From the NCBI GenBank assembly GCA_033558025.1, contig JAUCEF010000004.1, positions 2,666,001 to 2,730,000 on the forward strand: DNA of 64,000 bases, in the 5' to 3' direction. This DNA is from Phytophthora sp. 'mugwort'. Lineage: Eukaryota > Oomycota > Peronosporomycetes > Peronosporales > Peronosporaceae. Below the pieces are notes generated by a model that was given only the letters and a program-made list of their open reading frames with translations, did no database searches and was not told the origin of the DNA. Shown here piece by piece: positions 10,151-22,039 of the stretch. The position numbers were made by a program, and so were the translations under genes. The number at the start of each line of letters is the position of its first letter. The first letter of the stretch is position 1.

Positions 10151-12150
10151 CCTATTTTCTCTCATTTATGTGGCCGAGCGCATTAATGACTAGCTGGTCC
10201 AGAACTGTAGTTTGATCGACGGCAACCGCCCAAGCGCTCGGATTACCTGTGCTACAAAAAGGTAAACGCCAGATGAAACTGTTGTTGATGCGCCTAAATC
10301 CCATTACTTTGTTATCGTGGCGTAATAGATCCGCATGTAACGAGGAAGGAAGATGCAGTGCCACCTGCCCTGCTTGGTAAAGCCGTTGGCGCCAACGAAC
10401 AGAGTCAGACACCAGCTAGATTGGAAACATCGGTAATCTCGCCATCGAGAGATCCAGAACCTGCCGCAGATGGTGCTCGTACTGGTCGCTTTCAATTGAT
10501 GCCTTCGCGAGAGCTTCGCCCTAGACATGTTGTCGAGGAGTCAACTTCCGCCTCACTCTTCGGTTCGTCAGACGGCGATGGCGATGATGGTCGTGCTGAT
10601 ACAACTTTTCATGACAGCGACGGCGGTTCGTAATATGCATCGCAAGGTATACGAGAGGTGTCTCCATGTATAGCCAGTTTACATATAATTACGCTGTATT
10701 ACATGTGCTGTATTTTATGTACTACACCAAACCGTATTATGTCGAGTGATTCGGAGGACGATCTGAATTAAGTGGAAACCGGTGGAAAATCAGAAGATTT
10801 TATCAGTCTGGACTCCGATGATAGCCTGCGGAAGACGATTTAATTGAGGTAATCGAGTCGGACAATGACAACGAAGATGAGCTACGAATAACGAAGGGGA
10901 AGGGAAGCTCAACTTCATCCGAACTTCAATTAATGCGATTGCGAAGCCATACGTTGCGAGGAATTTTCTGGAGTCTCTGGGTAGGCTAGAGGAGGTGTTG
11001 GCTGATGCGTCATGAGAGAAACCTCCGGGACCAGCTCATCATGGGGCCTGACGGCGACCTCAGCCAATCCGATTCGCTTAGATCGCGTATATCGCTATCC
11101 AGCCGGCATGGCGCCGAGCCTAAGACACGTGAACGTCAAGAGAGTCTTGGGTCATCCGAGGAGGAACGAAGACTAACGTCGTCTGCCGACCAAGAACTTG
11201 CCACCTGCTGATGCGTCTTCCCCTGTCAAGGCGCTGCGAAGGCAGCAGCAGCCTCGGAAGTCAACCGTAAGAGACGGGCTGCTTTTTTTTGGTCTCCACT
11301 CCGTGAAGAGTTGGGGGCCATCAGTTATAAGACTGATAGGGGCCTCTATTGCTCGTATTCCGACGAGGAGGAGGAAGGCCAAGTGAATCGAGAGAGTCTC
11401 GAACTATCTCGATGGCAGCAGTTGGATTACCAGGCTGACCGCCAAAAGGGACTGAGCGTCTCGGCGACCTAGGCGCCTGCGAAGAAATATTCGTCTCCTC
11501 GCCATAGGGACCGCCTTACGCTCCCGGGTATTTCCCTCCAGAGGAGTCCCACGGAGCTGACGCCTACACGGACCAACTCCAGCCGCCTCGTGTTCTTCTT
11601 GGCGGACGCTCTTCCAAGGGCACGAATTAGCGCCACCTGGTGTCCAAGCAGCCCTATTCCAACAGAACTTGTGCGCTGCTAGGTGCATGCTCTTGGCACC
11701 GCATCATATCCCTCGCAAAGTGTCCACGAGCCGGCGAAAAAAGCCAGAGCTTCGGTCGGGACTTCGACCTGTGTGGGGCTATCCCTCCGTACCCCCCCCC
11801 CCCCCTTTTCACTCTGACTCGTTCGAGGAGGCTGAGGCCTTGTTCTGGAACTTGCAGCTACGCTGCTCACAAAGCCAACTTGATGTTCTCCGGCGGGATC
11901 TCACATTGGAGGACATCCCCGAGATCTCCGCATCGAGTTTGCCTATGTGGTAGGCAAACAGCAGCTCTCAAAAGAACTGCCGAAACATCCTGCTTCTAGC
12001 GCTCACGATGAGCGCGAATATGGTCTTAGTTCTACGATCACATCCCGTTCGGGCTAGTAGTCCGAACTACTTACGAAGCCGTCTTCGATTCTGTTCTCCG
12101 ATCGCGACAGCCTTCGGGCAATCAGCCTGAAGTCGTTCAATCGGCTGACA
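10150..12150. other. Unassigned, probable retroelement debris
   Basis: Short frames only: 10358-10633 (+) ends in a very acidic Asp/Gly/Ser-rich tail, and 11005-11211 (+) and 11198-11386 (+) are Ser/Arg-rich and gag-like in composition. None carries a motif I can name. C run of 14 at 11792-11805. Confidence 0.35.
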
Positions 12151-12159
12151 GAAGCACTC

Positions 12160-13061
12160 AGCCTCTGAGTACCCCCCTCCACTTCACGCAGAGCTGGCGC
12201 TTCCTGTGAACGCGTTGCGACTGGATCACACGCTCCACCTGGTAGTTGGCCTCCCCATTACGGTCGAGAAGAGGCGGCGGAGCCCTCGAATGAGTACGAG
12301 CATGAGGCACCGCCCCTACGGTCCGGCTCAGAACCTGGTGTGCCGCCTTCGGCTCCAAATCGAGCCATTAAGGGCTCCGCTCTCCCGTCATAGCGTCCTT
12401 GCTCTGGAGATTGCGCCTGGCTTCGGTGGGGTGGTAGTGCAGCTGCCAAGGCGGGAAGCTCTGGAATGCTTGGGCCAGTCCATGACGACTTGAGTCGTCT
12501 GCCAAACGACTTGTCGGTCCTTGAAGGTCGGTTCGTTCGTCGGACCTCTGACATCGACGAGACCTTCTGATGTCTGGATGTCCTTTGGACGTGCGTGGAT
12601 CGTACCTAGTGGGAACGGTAACTTCTTAGGGACCTCTTGCGGCCTTTGGACCGGGCGGGAGCGACTCCTGTGTACTCCCCTTTACCGCTATGGCTCATAC
12701 TCATCGTATGCAGCCGGGGTTCTTTCGTATGGTTCCCCTTCCGTGGTCTCTCAAGGGACCTGGGCTTCTGGCTCTGGACACTCTCACACGGAGGAAACAC
12801 AACCTCGTTCCCAGAAGCTGGCCTCGCTTCCGCGTACGGAGAATGCGCTGGGCCCTGCGGATCATGGTACCGCTTCAGACGGCCCACGTAGAACGTCGGG
12901 TGGGTCGTCATCGACTTAGGCATGTCAATGGTATATGCCGCACCGTGCCTGGCCAGGACCGCGAAGGGCCCAATGAAGCGATGCTTCAGCTTGTTGCTCC
13001 CAACGGAACTTGCCGTGGCGAGTGACAAGTTCCTAGTGTCTAGTAGGACTAACTCACCCAA
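12160..13061 (-). pseudogene. Gypsy integrase C-terminus and chromodomain
   Basis: Frame 13,061-12,606 starts GELVLLDTRNLSLAT and contains KLKHRFIGPFAVLARHG..YTIDMPKSM..HPTFYVGRLKRYHD, the typical GPY/F-like C-terminal domain of gypsy integrases. Further left, 12,260-12,160 reads YQVERVIQSQRV..QLCVKWRG, the start of a chromodomain, then degenerates. Stops and shifts separate the parts. Confidence 0.8.
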
Positions 13062-13150
13062 TTAAACACGTTTAAGGTTCCTCTTCCGTTCTTATCAGAG
13101 TGCTCCTTTTGTTTGTCCTGTACCGCTGCTATGGCATCACGGACAGGGAT

Positions 13151-13197
13151 GATTACATTCAGCCTGGTCTATAAAAGACACCAGGCTGAATGTAATC
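13151..13197. repeat. Perfect 18-bp inverted repeat (hairpin)
   Basis: GATTACATTCAGCCTGGT at 13,151-13,168 and its exact reverse complement at 13,180-13,197, with an 11-nt spacer CTATAAAAGAC. It falls between the integrase core and C-terminal domain of the gypsy element, where related integrases have continuous coding sequence, so it looks like an insertion or a fold-back duplication. Confidence 0.9.
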
Positions 13198-13213
13198 CGC
13201 AAGGAAACCGGTC

Positions 13214-13848
13214 TCATGTCCGAGACCCAGGAGGAAAGCGCTTTCCGAGTCTCTCCCCACACTTAAAATTGAACGGGGTGCTGTCTCGTAAAGTGAGCGG
13301 CACCCGTGGATGGCGTAAGCCATTTAGGTAGAACGGGGTATACCCGGTCGATGCGTGAACAGCATTGTTGAGTGCAAACTCAACTAATGACAGACGTTCT
13401 GACCAAGTGCGAGGAGAATCCGCACATATACTTCGCAGAGTGTCCTCAAGCACTTGGTTGACACTCCGTTAGCCCATCCGTTTGAGGATAATCGGCAGTG
13501 GACACGTGCAGCCTCGTTCCAAGTAATTGGAACAGCGTTCGCCAGAACGCGTCGGAAAACCGCGGGTCACGATCCGAGACAATTGTCTCCGGCAGACCAT
13601 GATGGTGGAAAACACCACCTAGGAACGGCTTCGCAGCCTGTTCCCCGGTCACGGTGTCTTGGACCGGAACAAGACGCACCATCTTGCTTAGACGGCGCAG
13701 GAACACCAAAACGACGGTGTTTCCGTGGCCGTCGGCTGAAGCCCCCCCCAAAGATGAAGTCCAGACTCATCGACTTCCAGCAGTCCGCTGGAACGGGCAG
13801 GCTCTGCAAAGTAGCCGAGGCGTGCCGGAGGGTTTCACCCGCTAACAT
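13214..13848 (-). pseudogene. Gypsy integrase catalytic core
   Basis: Frames read LQSLPVPADCWKSMSLDF (first Asp), SKMVRLVPVQDTVTGEQAA, HHGLPETIVSDRDPRF (second Asp), LGTRLHVSTADYPQTDGLTE (catalytic Glu), then FALNNAVHASTGYTPFYLN. This is a complete DDE integrase core of the chromoviral type, interrupted by at least one shift (13,848 versus 13,751 frames) and one near 13,450. The same segment HHGLPETIVSDR recurs in Polinton B. Confidence 0.85.
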
Positions 13849-13972
13849 GTTTCACATGCTTCACGTACTGGGCGAACGACTTGAACATGTGGACCCACCA
13901 AAAGTCGTGAGAGACCGATTGGAATGTTTTCTCGCGGCCCAAGTGACCGCTGGACGGCGCATCGTGCGCCTT

Positions 13973-15020
13973 CTATAGGATGTCAAACTTAAGATCCTCG
14001 TCGTTTGGAACGTCTACCCGAGGGGGTTCATGGGGCTCCATGTGGTAGTAGAGCAAGCCATCCATCGGCCCACTCGTATTGATGGAGCCGAGCTCTCTGA
14101 CGTGGCGTGAGCCCACTCGGCCTTGGCTTCTTTGCCAGGTCAGGAAACGCACCAAAGGTGCCAGGGCTTCGTCGCCCCGATACGGCATGTGTATCTGATC
14201 ATATAGATCGGTCGTGGCGCGACTTATATTCGCCGGCTCATAGTCTGGCCTGCGTGACAATGCATGGGCAAACACGCTGAGCTCACTAGGCTTGCACTCG
14301 ACGCGGAAGTTGTATTCCGCCAAGGAGGACGGCTGCCATCTGTTGGAACAAATAAAATAGGCCGAATTCGTCGCTGTCCGCAAGGATGCGTGATCCATGT
14401 AGATCACAAAGTGCTGGGAGCCCAAGAGGTGCACCCGGACCTTGACAAGGGCGTACTTCATGGCAAGCAGCCCCTTGCCATTAACGGGTAGTTCCGTTAG
14501 GCAGCCTTGCGCTGCCTGGACTGAAACAAGATCACTCATCCACGTCCTGCACCATAGTGCTGCAGCAAATCCTGCACATCCGATTGCGTAATCGGATGCA
14601 TCGCAGACGACGCTGAACGGCTTCGTCTCGCCCGGCAGCGCCAGGACAGCCTTTTGAAAACTTGCCTGGGCATTGTCAAAGGCTTCCGGGTGCTCACGCC
14701 CCCAGTGCCACTTCCATCAGGCCCTTCTGGGACCTTACCGTTGGCCAAGCCGAAATGGCATTGAACTCCTCCGGTTCGGCTCGAACATCGACGTTGCTAC
14801 GAAGCAACCGAGAACTTTGATCTCTTGCGCCGCGAAAACGCACTTGTCGATGTTGGCATAGAGCTTGTTCGCTCGCATGACCTCCAACACTCGTTGTTCC
14901 AATGCACCTCCATACCCGTCTTTTCTCCCTCGGTACGGCTATGGACGAAGATGACGTCGAAGTACGACTGTCGTACGCACGTAATGGCCTAAACAACTGC
15001 ATGACCAGACGAGTCAACGT
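13973..15020 (-). pseudogene. Gypsy reverse transcriptase end and RNase H
   Basis: Right to left: QLFRPLRAY.. and a frame giving SYFDVIFVHSRT (RT catalytic box YxDD reduced to Y-F-D-V), the RT thumb in shifted frames, then RNase H with GLLAMKYALVKVRVHLLGS, FVIYMDHASLRTAT, and AEYNFRVECKPSELSVFAHALSRRPDYE. The YMDH of the RNase H replaces the usual YTDH. The upstream half of the RT is missing or unreadable. Confidence 0.8.
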
Positions 15021-15195
15021 CCCCGGGCATTAGACAGGACCTGTGGCATCACAAGCCACTCCCAGAGCATACCGCTCGTGGTGCTCACTGCGGTGAGTGG
15101 TGTGGTGTAGCGGGATCGGTCAAAATATACTTAAGACCCGATACGCTTACCACCTGCGCCCAGACACTGATTAACGGAGCCCCGATGATCCGTGA

Positions 15196-15504
15196 TCAGC
15201 TGAACTTGGTCTCACCCTGTATACCCGTCGGTGGGATGGATCTGCTCTCTTGGGACTCCAAAGCATGAAGCAATGTATAGTCTTGAACAACCTGGCGGGA
15301 CGTGGGGACGTGTAGCAGTGCGGAAGTCTTCGCTCTGCTGCCGTTATTGGTTCCGATCTGAGGTAGTCGGCCTTCGAACGGGGGCCTGGACTTGATCCGA
15401 GGCCGAGATTGCCATGTGACGTTGTTCCTGTCCTTTCCTTGAGTTGCTTGCCGCTTCTTTTTACGGGATCTTGCGGGTTGAGAGTCGAAGCGATCGTCGG
15501 CCAA
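15196..15504 (-). pseudogene. Possible gag-pol linker of gypsy element
   Basis: A 102-aa basic frame (SRKKKRQATQGKD..) upstream of the RT remnant, with VVQDYTLLHALESQ..RSIPPTGIQGETKFS. Position suits the C-terminal part of gag or the protease linker, but no protease D-S/T-G motif or zinc knuckle is visible. Confidence 0.35.
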
Positions 15505-15539
15505 GCACTGAATGTCGTTTGATCGAGGTACGCGCCTGA

Positions 15540-16650
15540 GCAGAATTTCGCTAGCGTGGAAGAGAGTCGGCCAATATCCTATTTGATCCTCTCACCGCGA
15601 CGCTTGATCTGCTACCTTGGACTAGTTAATACTTAGGAGGGCCAATGTAGATCCCTTCCAGCGGCACTTAAAAACGCCTAAGTAGTCCGATGTAAATTCG
15701 AGTCTGATTGTTGTTTATCCTTTTCTGGTCCTATCCTCCCATCCCTGAACCCTATCTCGTACAACCTGAATCTCCTGAATCTTGTCCTTCTTCAACCACT
15801 CAACACGTACCGTCTTCACGCTTGCACATCCCTGAGGATGATTGCTGATCGAATCCCGATCTGCCATATCGCGTATTTCCGAACATGTATGTCGATCTGA
15901 CAGATCGAGGATGTCGGAACCTGTATGCCGATCGGCAAATACCGATCAACCCGATCCGCTCGATCTCGACCGCAAGATCGATCCGATCTACACGATCTCG
16001 GACGGCGGGGCATAGACCGACCTGTGAGCGCCGGATCGGCCCGATCCTCCGAACCTTGAACACGAGATCGGCCCGATCTGCCATCTTGATCGCCGGATCG
16101 GTCGGCTCGATCTCGTCTGCAAAATCGATCCGACCTGCCTGATCTCGGGTGGGGGAGGTGTAGGCCGACCTGTGGACGTCGGATCAGCCCGACCGGCCAA
16201 CCCGCCGACCCCAGACCCACACGGTCGGGGTTTGACCGAGGTCAAACAGGGGTTAGATCGGGTTTGATCGATTCCGTCACCGCTTACCAACCCTGATCTT
16301 TGCATCCCCCTCGATCCGGGCTCCGAATATCCATCCCATCCCCGATCGGTCGGGTGAGCATAGTATAACAGATCTATGTTGGGTGGTTGCCCGACCCTGG
16401 TTTCCTTTCTCATTATCGAAGCATCCCCTTGCACCCCAGATTAGATCGAACGTCGCCCCGCCTTTACCTCGTATCTCGATCCGGCTCGATCGTCGCCTCA
16501 CTTCACAGCTGGAACCGTCTTTCTCATCGATCTGACCACTCCTTAGGGATCTGATATTCTTGGATGACGCTTCTCCACAACCGCCCCCTGTCCGAAGTCG
16601 TTGACGTACAGCGGCCACACTCCGGTCACACTTCTCAATCTTCGCCCCAA
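15540..16650. repeat. GATC-rich region with 147-bp repeat
   Basis: 15,540-15,830 resembles LTR sequence by composition. From about 15,840 GATC occurs every 15-30 bases. A degenerate tandem duplication is visible: CCGCTCGATCTCG (15,956) and CGGCTCGATCTCG (16,103) each begin a similar block of about 95 bases, period 147. Frames in this region are by-products of the repeated word. It may be the LTR or leader of the plus-strand gypsy element that follows. Confidence 0.5.
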
Positions 16651-16757
16651 CAAGCCATCTACTCCCAATTCATAAATGATCACCACTCCGCGCCTCTGAC
16701 AAAGGCCGATCGTCGCCCGCTTCGCCCCACAGCGTTAGGTCCCGTCGTTCTGTCGCC

Positions 16758-18764
16758 TTGCATGCGCTCGTTGACTCGACAACTCAAGTCGTGGCGCGTC
16801 AGGTGACCTACCTGGAAGATGAGCTCCGTCGTGTGCGCGGTACTCGTGACGAACTTCTGCGAGATCGCATGCACCAGGATCGCGTCATAGCCAAGATGTC
16901 TGATGATCTGCGTGCCTTGGAGCAATTCCGACACGACCGAGGTGAGGAGATCCTGAGACTCCGGGATGAGGTTGACAACGCTCTCCCGGCCCAGGGAGAT
17001 CAGTCGATCGTTCATCATCTCCGCGATCAGCTTCGTCAGCAAGCCGCTGAGATCCAAGACGTGGAGGGTCGTCTCTCCAGTGTTCAGCAATAACTTTCCG
17101 AAGATGAGTCTCGCCGAGATGAACTTGCGTATCGTCTGGAGCTCCGCGAGGAAAAGGTCGACGACTTACGTGACCGGATCATCACTCAAAAGAGTGAACT
17201 GGATGAGAATCGGGTCGATCCCGACTCTTACCTCGTTAGCTTGAACTCCACTCGAGCTGCTTTGGACCAAGCGACAGCGTAGAGCCCCCGATCGGACATC
17301 GATGGGACGCAGTCAGCTCGGCTTCGCGGGGAACTGGACGTAGCTTTCGGAAATGTAACGCGGCTGGAGAACGAACTCTGCCAAGCCCGAATCAGGCCCG
17401 ATCGGGTCGTTTCTTCCGCTCCGATAGCCGTTCCGGTGTCCACGACTCGATCGACCGGCACCTCTACTGCTGGCGAGCTTGTCCGCGAGCGTGATCAACT
17501 TCTCGCGGAGTGGAATCGGCCCCAACTGGATCGAGGTCGCCTTCAAGCTGAGGTCGATACTCTGCGACGTGGCCAATCTCCTTTACAGTCTGACCTTGCA
17601 GCCGCGATCCGTGATCGGGATGCAGCTGTGACGGAATCTGCTGACGCCCGTAAGTATCATGATCTTCTGTCTGTCGAGTTAGCTTAGTCGTACCTAACTC
17701 TCCTTTGACAATTCTGAGATGCAGGTGTGGAGCTGGGACATCTCGACGGACCATTCATGCGCTGGAAAACCAGATCGCAGATCTTCAGGCCGCTTACCAC
17801 CGGCTATGGCAGACCCAAGACGAAATCTTCACGGGCGTCGATCTGGTCACCGAGCGTCTCGCCGAGGTGGTACTACTATTGATCCCTAGTGAATCTGCAC
17901 CCCCTCGATCTGGTTAACGGGAACGCAGCCAATCGACTTCCCCTTCTCCACCAGGTCCTTCGCCTAAGCGTTCGTTGCGTAGTCGGTTCGTTCCTGCTCC
18001 TGGCCGCCCGGTAGTTTCGACTGCCCCGACGCAAGGTTCAGGCAGCTCGGACTCGGCGGGAGTCGCTCCCCTAGCCGAATCCGAATCTCAGCCACAGATC
18101 AACGACGGTAGTCGGGGGATCGACAGTGAACAATGCTCAGTTGCGTCCCGTACGGAGGCTCCCCCGTCAGGCTGACTGCCAGATTTGGGTGGAGGTGAAG
18201 AAGGCGAAGAGGAGGACAGCGATGATCAAGCGTTGGCCGCTTTGTCCCGATCTCGTTCTGAAGTTTGTCGCCGATCCGGCTCACCCCCGGTCGGCGATGC
18301 TTTTCAACCGATCGAGAGAGCCGATCCGGGCACCACCGAGTGTTCTCTACACGAATCTGACGAGACACCTGCGGCTCGTCAACCGGCGAGTCCTGGACAC
18401 TCTGAACACGGCAGTCTTGCGGCTGCTCAAACGGGATCGGCTGTTCAAGGTGAGCCTAGTTCCCCAAGTCCGCCAGATTCTCCTTCTGGATCTGAAGGTC
18501 CCGCTAGATCCGATGTCGGAAGTCCTCCGGTTACCCCTCCTGGATCTCCTTGGCGGCCATTGGTCCCGCCGCTGTCCCCAGCCTCGATCTCACTACCTGG
18601 ATACGATCAGCCTCGTGCTCTTACTCAGGCCGAGACCGACCGTAGCCGGCGATGATGGGGTTATGCAGATCCGGATAAGATGGAAGTTGACCGGCAGCCG
18701 GAAGATCCACGTCGCCGACGGCAGCATAACAGCGTCAAGGTGGTGGATCCGTCCCGTGGGGTGA
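16758..18764 (+). pseudogene. Coiled-coil protein remnant
   Basis: Frames 16,758-17,093, 17,100-17,290 (shifted) and 17,436-17,687 share a strongly heptad-like, Arg/Glu/Leu-rich pattern (TYLEDELRRVRGTRDELL, LVRERDQLLAEWNR, GRLQAEVDTLRRGQ), i.e. a long coiled coil. From 17,900 to 18,764 it passes into a Ser/Pro-rich low-complexity part (18,185-18,655). It precedes the gag of a plus-strand gypsy element and has the same GATC-rich codon use, so it is probably an extra ORF or the N-terminal part of that element. No known family was recognised. Confidence 0.45.
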
Positions 18765-18769
18765 GGTCT

Positions 18770-19080
18770 AAGTACTAGATCCGATCAGTTTAGTGCACTC
18801 CGGGTTGAAGATCCGTAGCTAAGGGAGGTAGCGTGGAGAGGGGTGGCCAGGAATAGGTCAGTGATGGGATCCTGGGTTACCAGTAGTCCGTAGGATAGGT
18901 TTTGGGATGGGATCCGAAGGTAGATATGCTAAGGTATAAATCAGAACCACATTTGCACTGGAAGACAGACTTGACTATGGTATAGGGGATTTCTATTGGC
19001 CCATAAATAGACCAATTCTAAATTTGGCGATCTACCTGCATATGTGGCAACCCCTGGATAGCTTGGCCAGGTCGCGCTCT
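18770..19080. other. Gene-free spacer
   Basis: AT-richer than its surroundings, no credible frame and no repeat partner seen. It could include a primer-binding or LTR end of the following element. Confidence 0.4.
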
Positions 19081-19429
19081 CCCTTTGGTTTCTCCCCCCC
19101 CCTCAAGATTCCGCTATTGGAAGCGGCAAGCATCGCAAAGGAACAAGGACAACTATGATAAGGAGCAAAGACACCTCAAGAAGGAACTACTTCGGATCTC
19201 GTATTTTCTATTACGGTCCACAGGGTCTACGCAAAGATCTCAAGAACAAACCAACATCGGATCTCGTGCGCAGGAATACCCGCGCAGATCCACCCCCTCC
19301 CAAGTCCCCACAAGGACGTCCACGGCCCACCAAGTGCGCATCTCGTGTCAACGAGAGAGCAGTATTAGCCTGCCGGCGGGTACACAAGGTGAACCACTCA
19401 GCAACAACACGACCGTCGGAGTACCCCCT

Positions 19430-21836
19430 CCGTTAGTCGGTGTCTGGGCGCAGTGCGTGTGAGTTGGGATCCTACTGAAAATCAGTGGATCCACTCCACC
19501 ACACTGGTGCGCGTGCCCGGATCTCTTGGCGACGCGGAATTTCACCGTGAGTCCCAATATGATGCTCAAGTGAGCAATGGATCGGGAGATGAAGCGCCGA
19601 GGGAGACCGGATCGCCGACGGCGTTGCTGAAAGAGAGATCCACGGATCGCCAGAGAACTGGGAGGAACTCTGCCGACGGAAGAGAGGATGATCTGGCAAC
19701 GGATGAGGAAGAGAAACCTTGCTTTCCTCTCCAGGTCCCTTCGGGGACCCCCGTAGGTCTTGGTGCGAGTCAGTACCTGCCGGACGAAGGATCGTCGCGA
19801 GAGCGAATGATCCTTCTTCCACCACCACTCCAGCGGCCTCACGTGCCTCGTCAAAGAAGAAGACGAAGGCCGCACGGATGAAACTCAAGGCACCAGGCTC
19901 GGACAGCGAAGATCGTGCTGTATTTAAGTCTACCTGGTCACGATCTAAGCTGGAGTCGGCGTACGTGCGCACGGAGCGGAACGACTTCCTGCGCAAGGAG
20001 CCAGTGGTGCGGATCCGGCAGCTAAAGCAGCTCGGATCCCTCACCGTACCTGTGTCACCCCCGTCGTCAACCAAACAAGCTGAACGCCACAATGGATGCT
20101 GAGGATGCTAGAAGAAACCGGCCTTACGGCAGCAGCGTTCGACGCTGACGACCTGTTCCAGTTGGACGCCGACACAACCCGGATCTCGGCCGTGTCGCTC
20201 TTCAACTTGCTGAAGCCTCTCGTGTGTGAGCGATCGGCGGCCGCAGCGCCCGAGACCAAGACCGACCACAGCTCGACAATCGAGGCCAAGGCCGGATACG
20301 TCGTCACCCGAGGCCAAGGCGGCGTACACTCGGTCGCCGGAGTACCACACCGTATCATTGCAGTACGCATCGGCTACGTCAGAAGTCGGATCCAGCAGCT
20401 CATCGGAGCCGCGACGGATGTTGCTTGGGCCAGCCGGTACCGCTATGCTACAGTCACGTTCTGCGAGCACTTTGGCAGATAAAATCCCGGCTTCACGTCC
20501 GCAAGACCATCGCAAACCCGGATCCGGTCAGCGGGTCCGGTCCAGGAACCGACGGGTGGTCTGGAGACGTACTTCCAAGCGGCTATGGATCGTTTCCTGA
20601 GCGAACGTTAAGAGACCAGGGCTCCACCGGCTCCGTCCCCACGCGGTCCGGGATCGCAGGATGTCGACATGGAATCGGTGGGATCTCAAAGTCACCACCT
20701 CGATCACTGGGAGTATGATCCGGATGATCTCGACATGGGATTCACGAGACGATCGGCTTCGACGGCGGCAGCAGTCTTTCCGACTGGATCGTCGACGGTT
20801 CAACGCGTCAAGATATGGGTCATCTCGGATCTGAAGGAATTCACAGGCAAGGATTATGACGAAGAGCGTTCACAAGGGTGGATCAGCAACGTCAGGTCTG
20901 CATTCACGAGGGATCAAGCGAAAAGAATGCCTTACATTCGAGGAACTGGTACAGGCAGCTGAGCCGATCTACGCGGTCGAAGTGGAGCGACTTGCTCAGG
21001 AGCTTCCAGACGCAGTACTGCGGATTGGGAGCCTCGGTAGCATGGCAATACTACCACGCGCGCAAGCGCGCAGAGGAGACACCTCTGGAGTATCTGCAAC
21101 ACCTCACCGTTGCAGGTATGCGCGCGAGGCTGAAGACCAAGGATGGCGACGCGAAGGCCCGTCGCGAGCACGTGGAACACTTTATAGAGACTCTGGGAGA
21201 CCAGGATCTTGCGGATCAGCACACACTGCTGCGCTTGGCTGACGCGGATCTGCTGGAGGACGTGCTGCGCGCGCGAGCTCGCGAGTCGCGCCAAAAGAAG
21301 TCGGCCGGATCCGGCAAGTACCTATCCAAGCCGAGTCCTTCGCCACCAACGGCGTCAGTCCGTGCTGTACGCGCTATCAGGATCCCTGATTCCGGACCCG
21401 AGATTGGATCGGACTCTGAGGAGTCTGGTTCAAAGGCGAACTGCGCCGAGCGTACGTGACCGCGGCGATTGACCAGTCTCAGGCAGCTACAGCAGCGGAT
21501 CCGCCAAGAACACCGGATCCTGGGCGCTCGAACGATGCGCCAGAGGATACTCGACAGCAGGATCGCCGCCCGCGTTTCGGCAGAGATGGCCAGAGGCGAT
21601 GCGCGCACTGCGTGTCTCATAAGCACTCGGATCCTGGGTGTTGGAAGCGTCTGATCTGTCAGAAGTGAGGCATGAGAGGACATCCGTCAGATCGGTGTTT
21701 CTTCGTATGTGGTGGCTGTGGCGAACTCCACGAACACCGCAAGTGCCAGATGGAAGAGTTCTACAACCTCATCCGTCAGTGGTTCGACCCGCAAGCATCC
21801 GAGAGTCCTACCCTGAAGCTGATGAGAAGATGTAAA
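19430..21836 (+). pseudogene. Gypsy gag with zinc knuckles
   Basis: An N-terminal low-complexity region (19,453-20,500) leads to a retrotransposon gag core: WVISDLKEFTGKDYDEER (about 20,820), NWYRQLSRSTRSKWSDLL and FQTQYCGLGASVAWQYY (20,960-21,060), EHFIETLGDQDLADQ (21,170-21,220). Two cysteine/histidine knuckles follow (CAHCVSHKHSDPGCW near 21,600 and CFFVCGGCGELHEHRKC near 21,700-21,750), then EEFYNLIRQWFDP. Gag would form the virus-like particle and bind RNA. Frames shift at about 20,940, 21,450 and 21,670 and a stop separates the knuckles. The type is common in oomycete genomes. Confidence 0.8.
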
Positions 21837-22039
21837 CTAGGGCCCTCGCCGGTTATGAACCCGGTACGAAACGAGCGTTCTAGCTCATTCATCTATGTAT
21901 TCGTGGAGAAGAAGCCGAAGGATCAGGTTAGCGGATCGCGAGCTGAACTATTTGGTAATACATATGAACTTCATAAGAAACGTACGGCTATGGTTGTAAG
22001 GGTCTTCGACCTGTTGACGACTACCAACGATCCGAGGTC

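Larger units (their letters stand above)
12150..15510 (-). mobile_element. Second Ty3/gypsy chromovirus, decayed
   Basis: Minus-strand pol order from right to left: gag-pol linker (15,504-15,196), reverse transcriptase remnant (15,020-14,694), RNase H (14,748-13,973), integrase (13,848-12,606), chromodomain (12,270-12,160). LTRs were not identified. A different family from the 3-5.7 kb element, but its integrase is nearly identical at DNA level to a fragment inside Polinton B (55,700-55,853). Confidence 0.85.

Noticed and set aside
15800..16434. Several overlapping ORFs on both strands at 15.8-16.4 kb
   Set aside because: They arise from repetition of the GATC word, which is open in most frames; no protein features.
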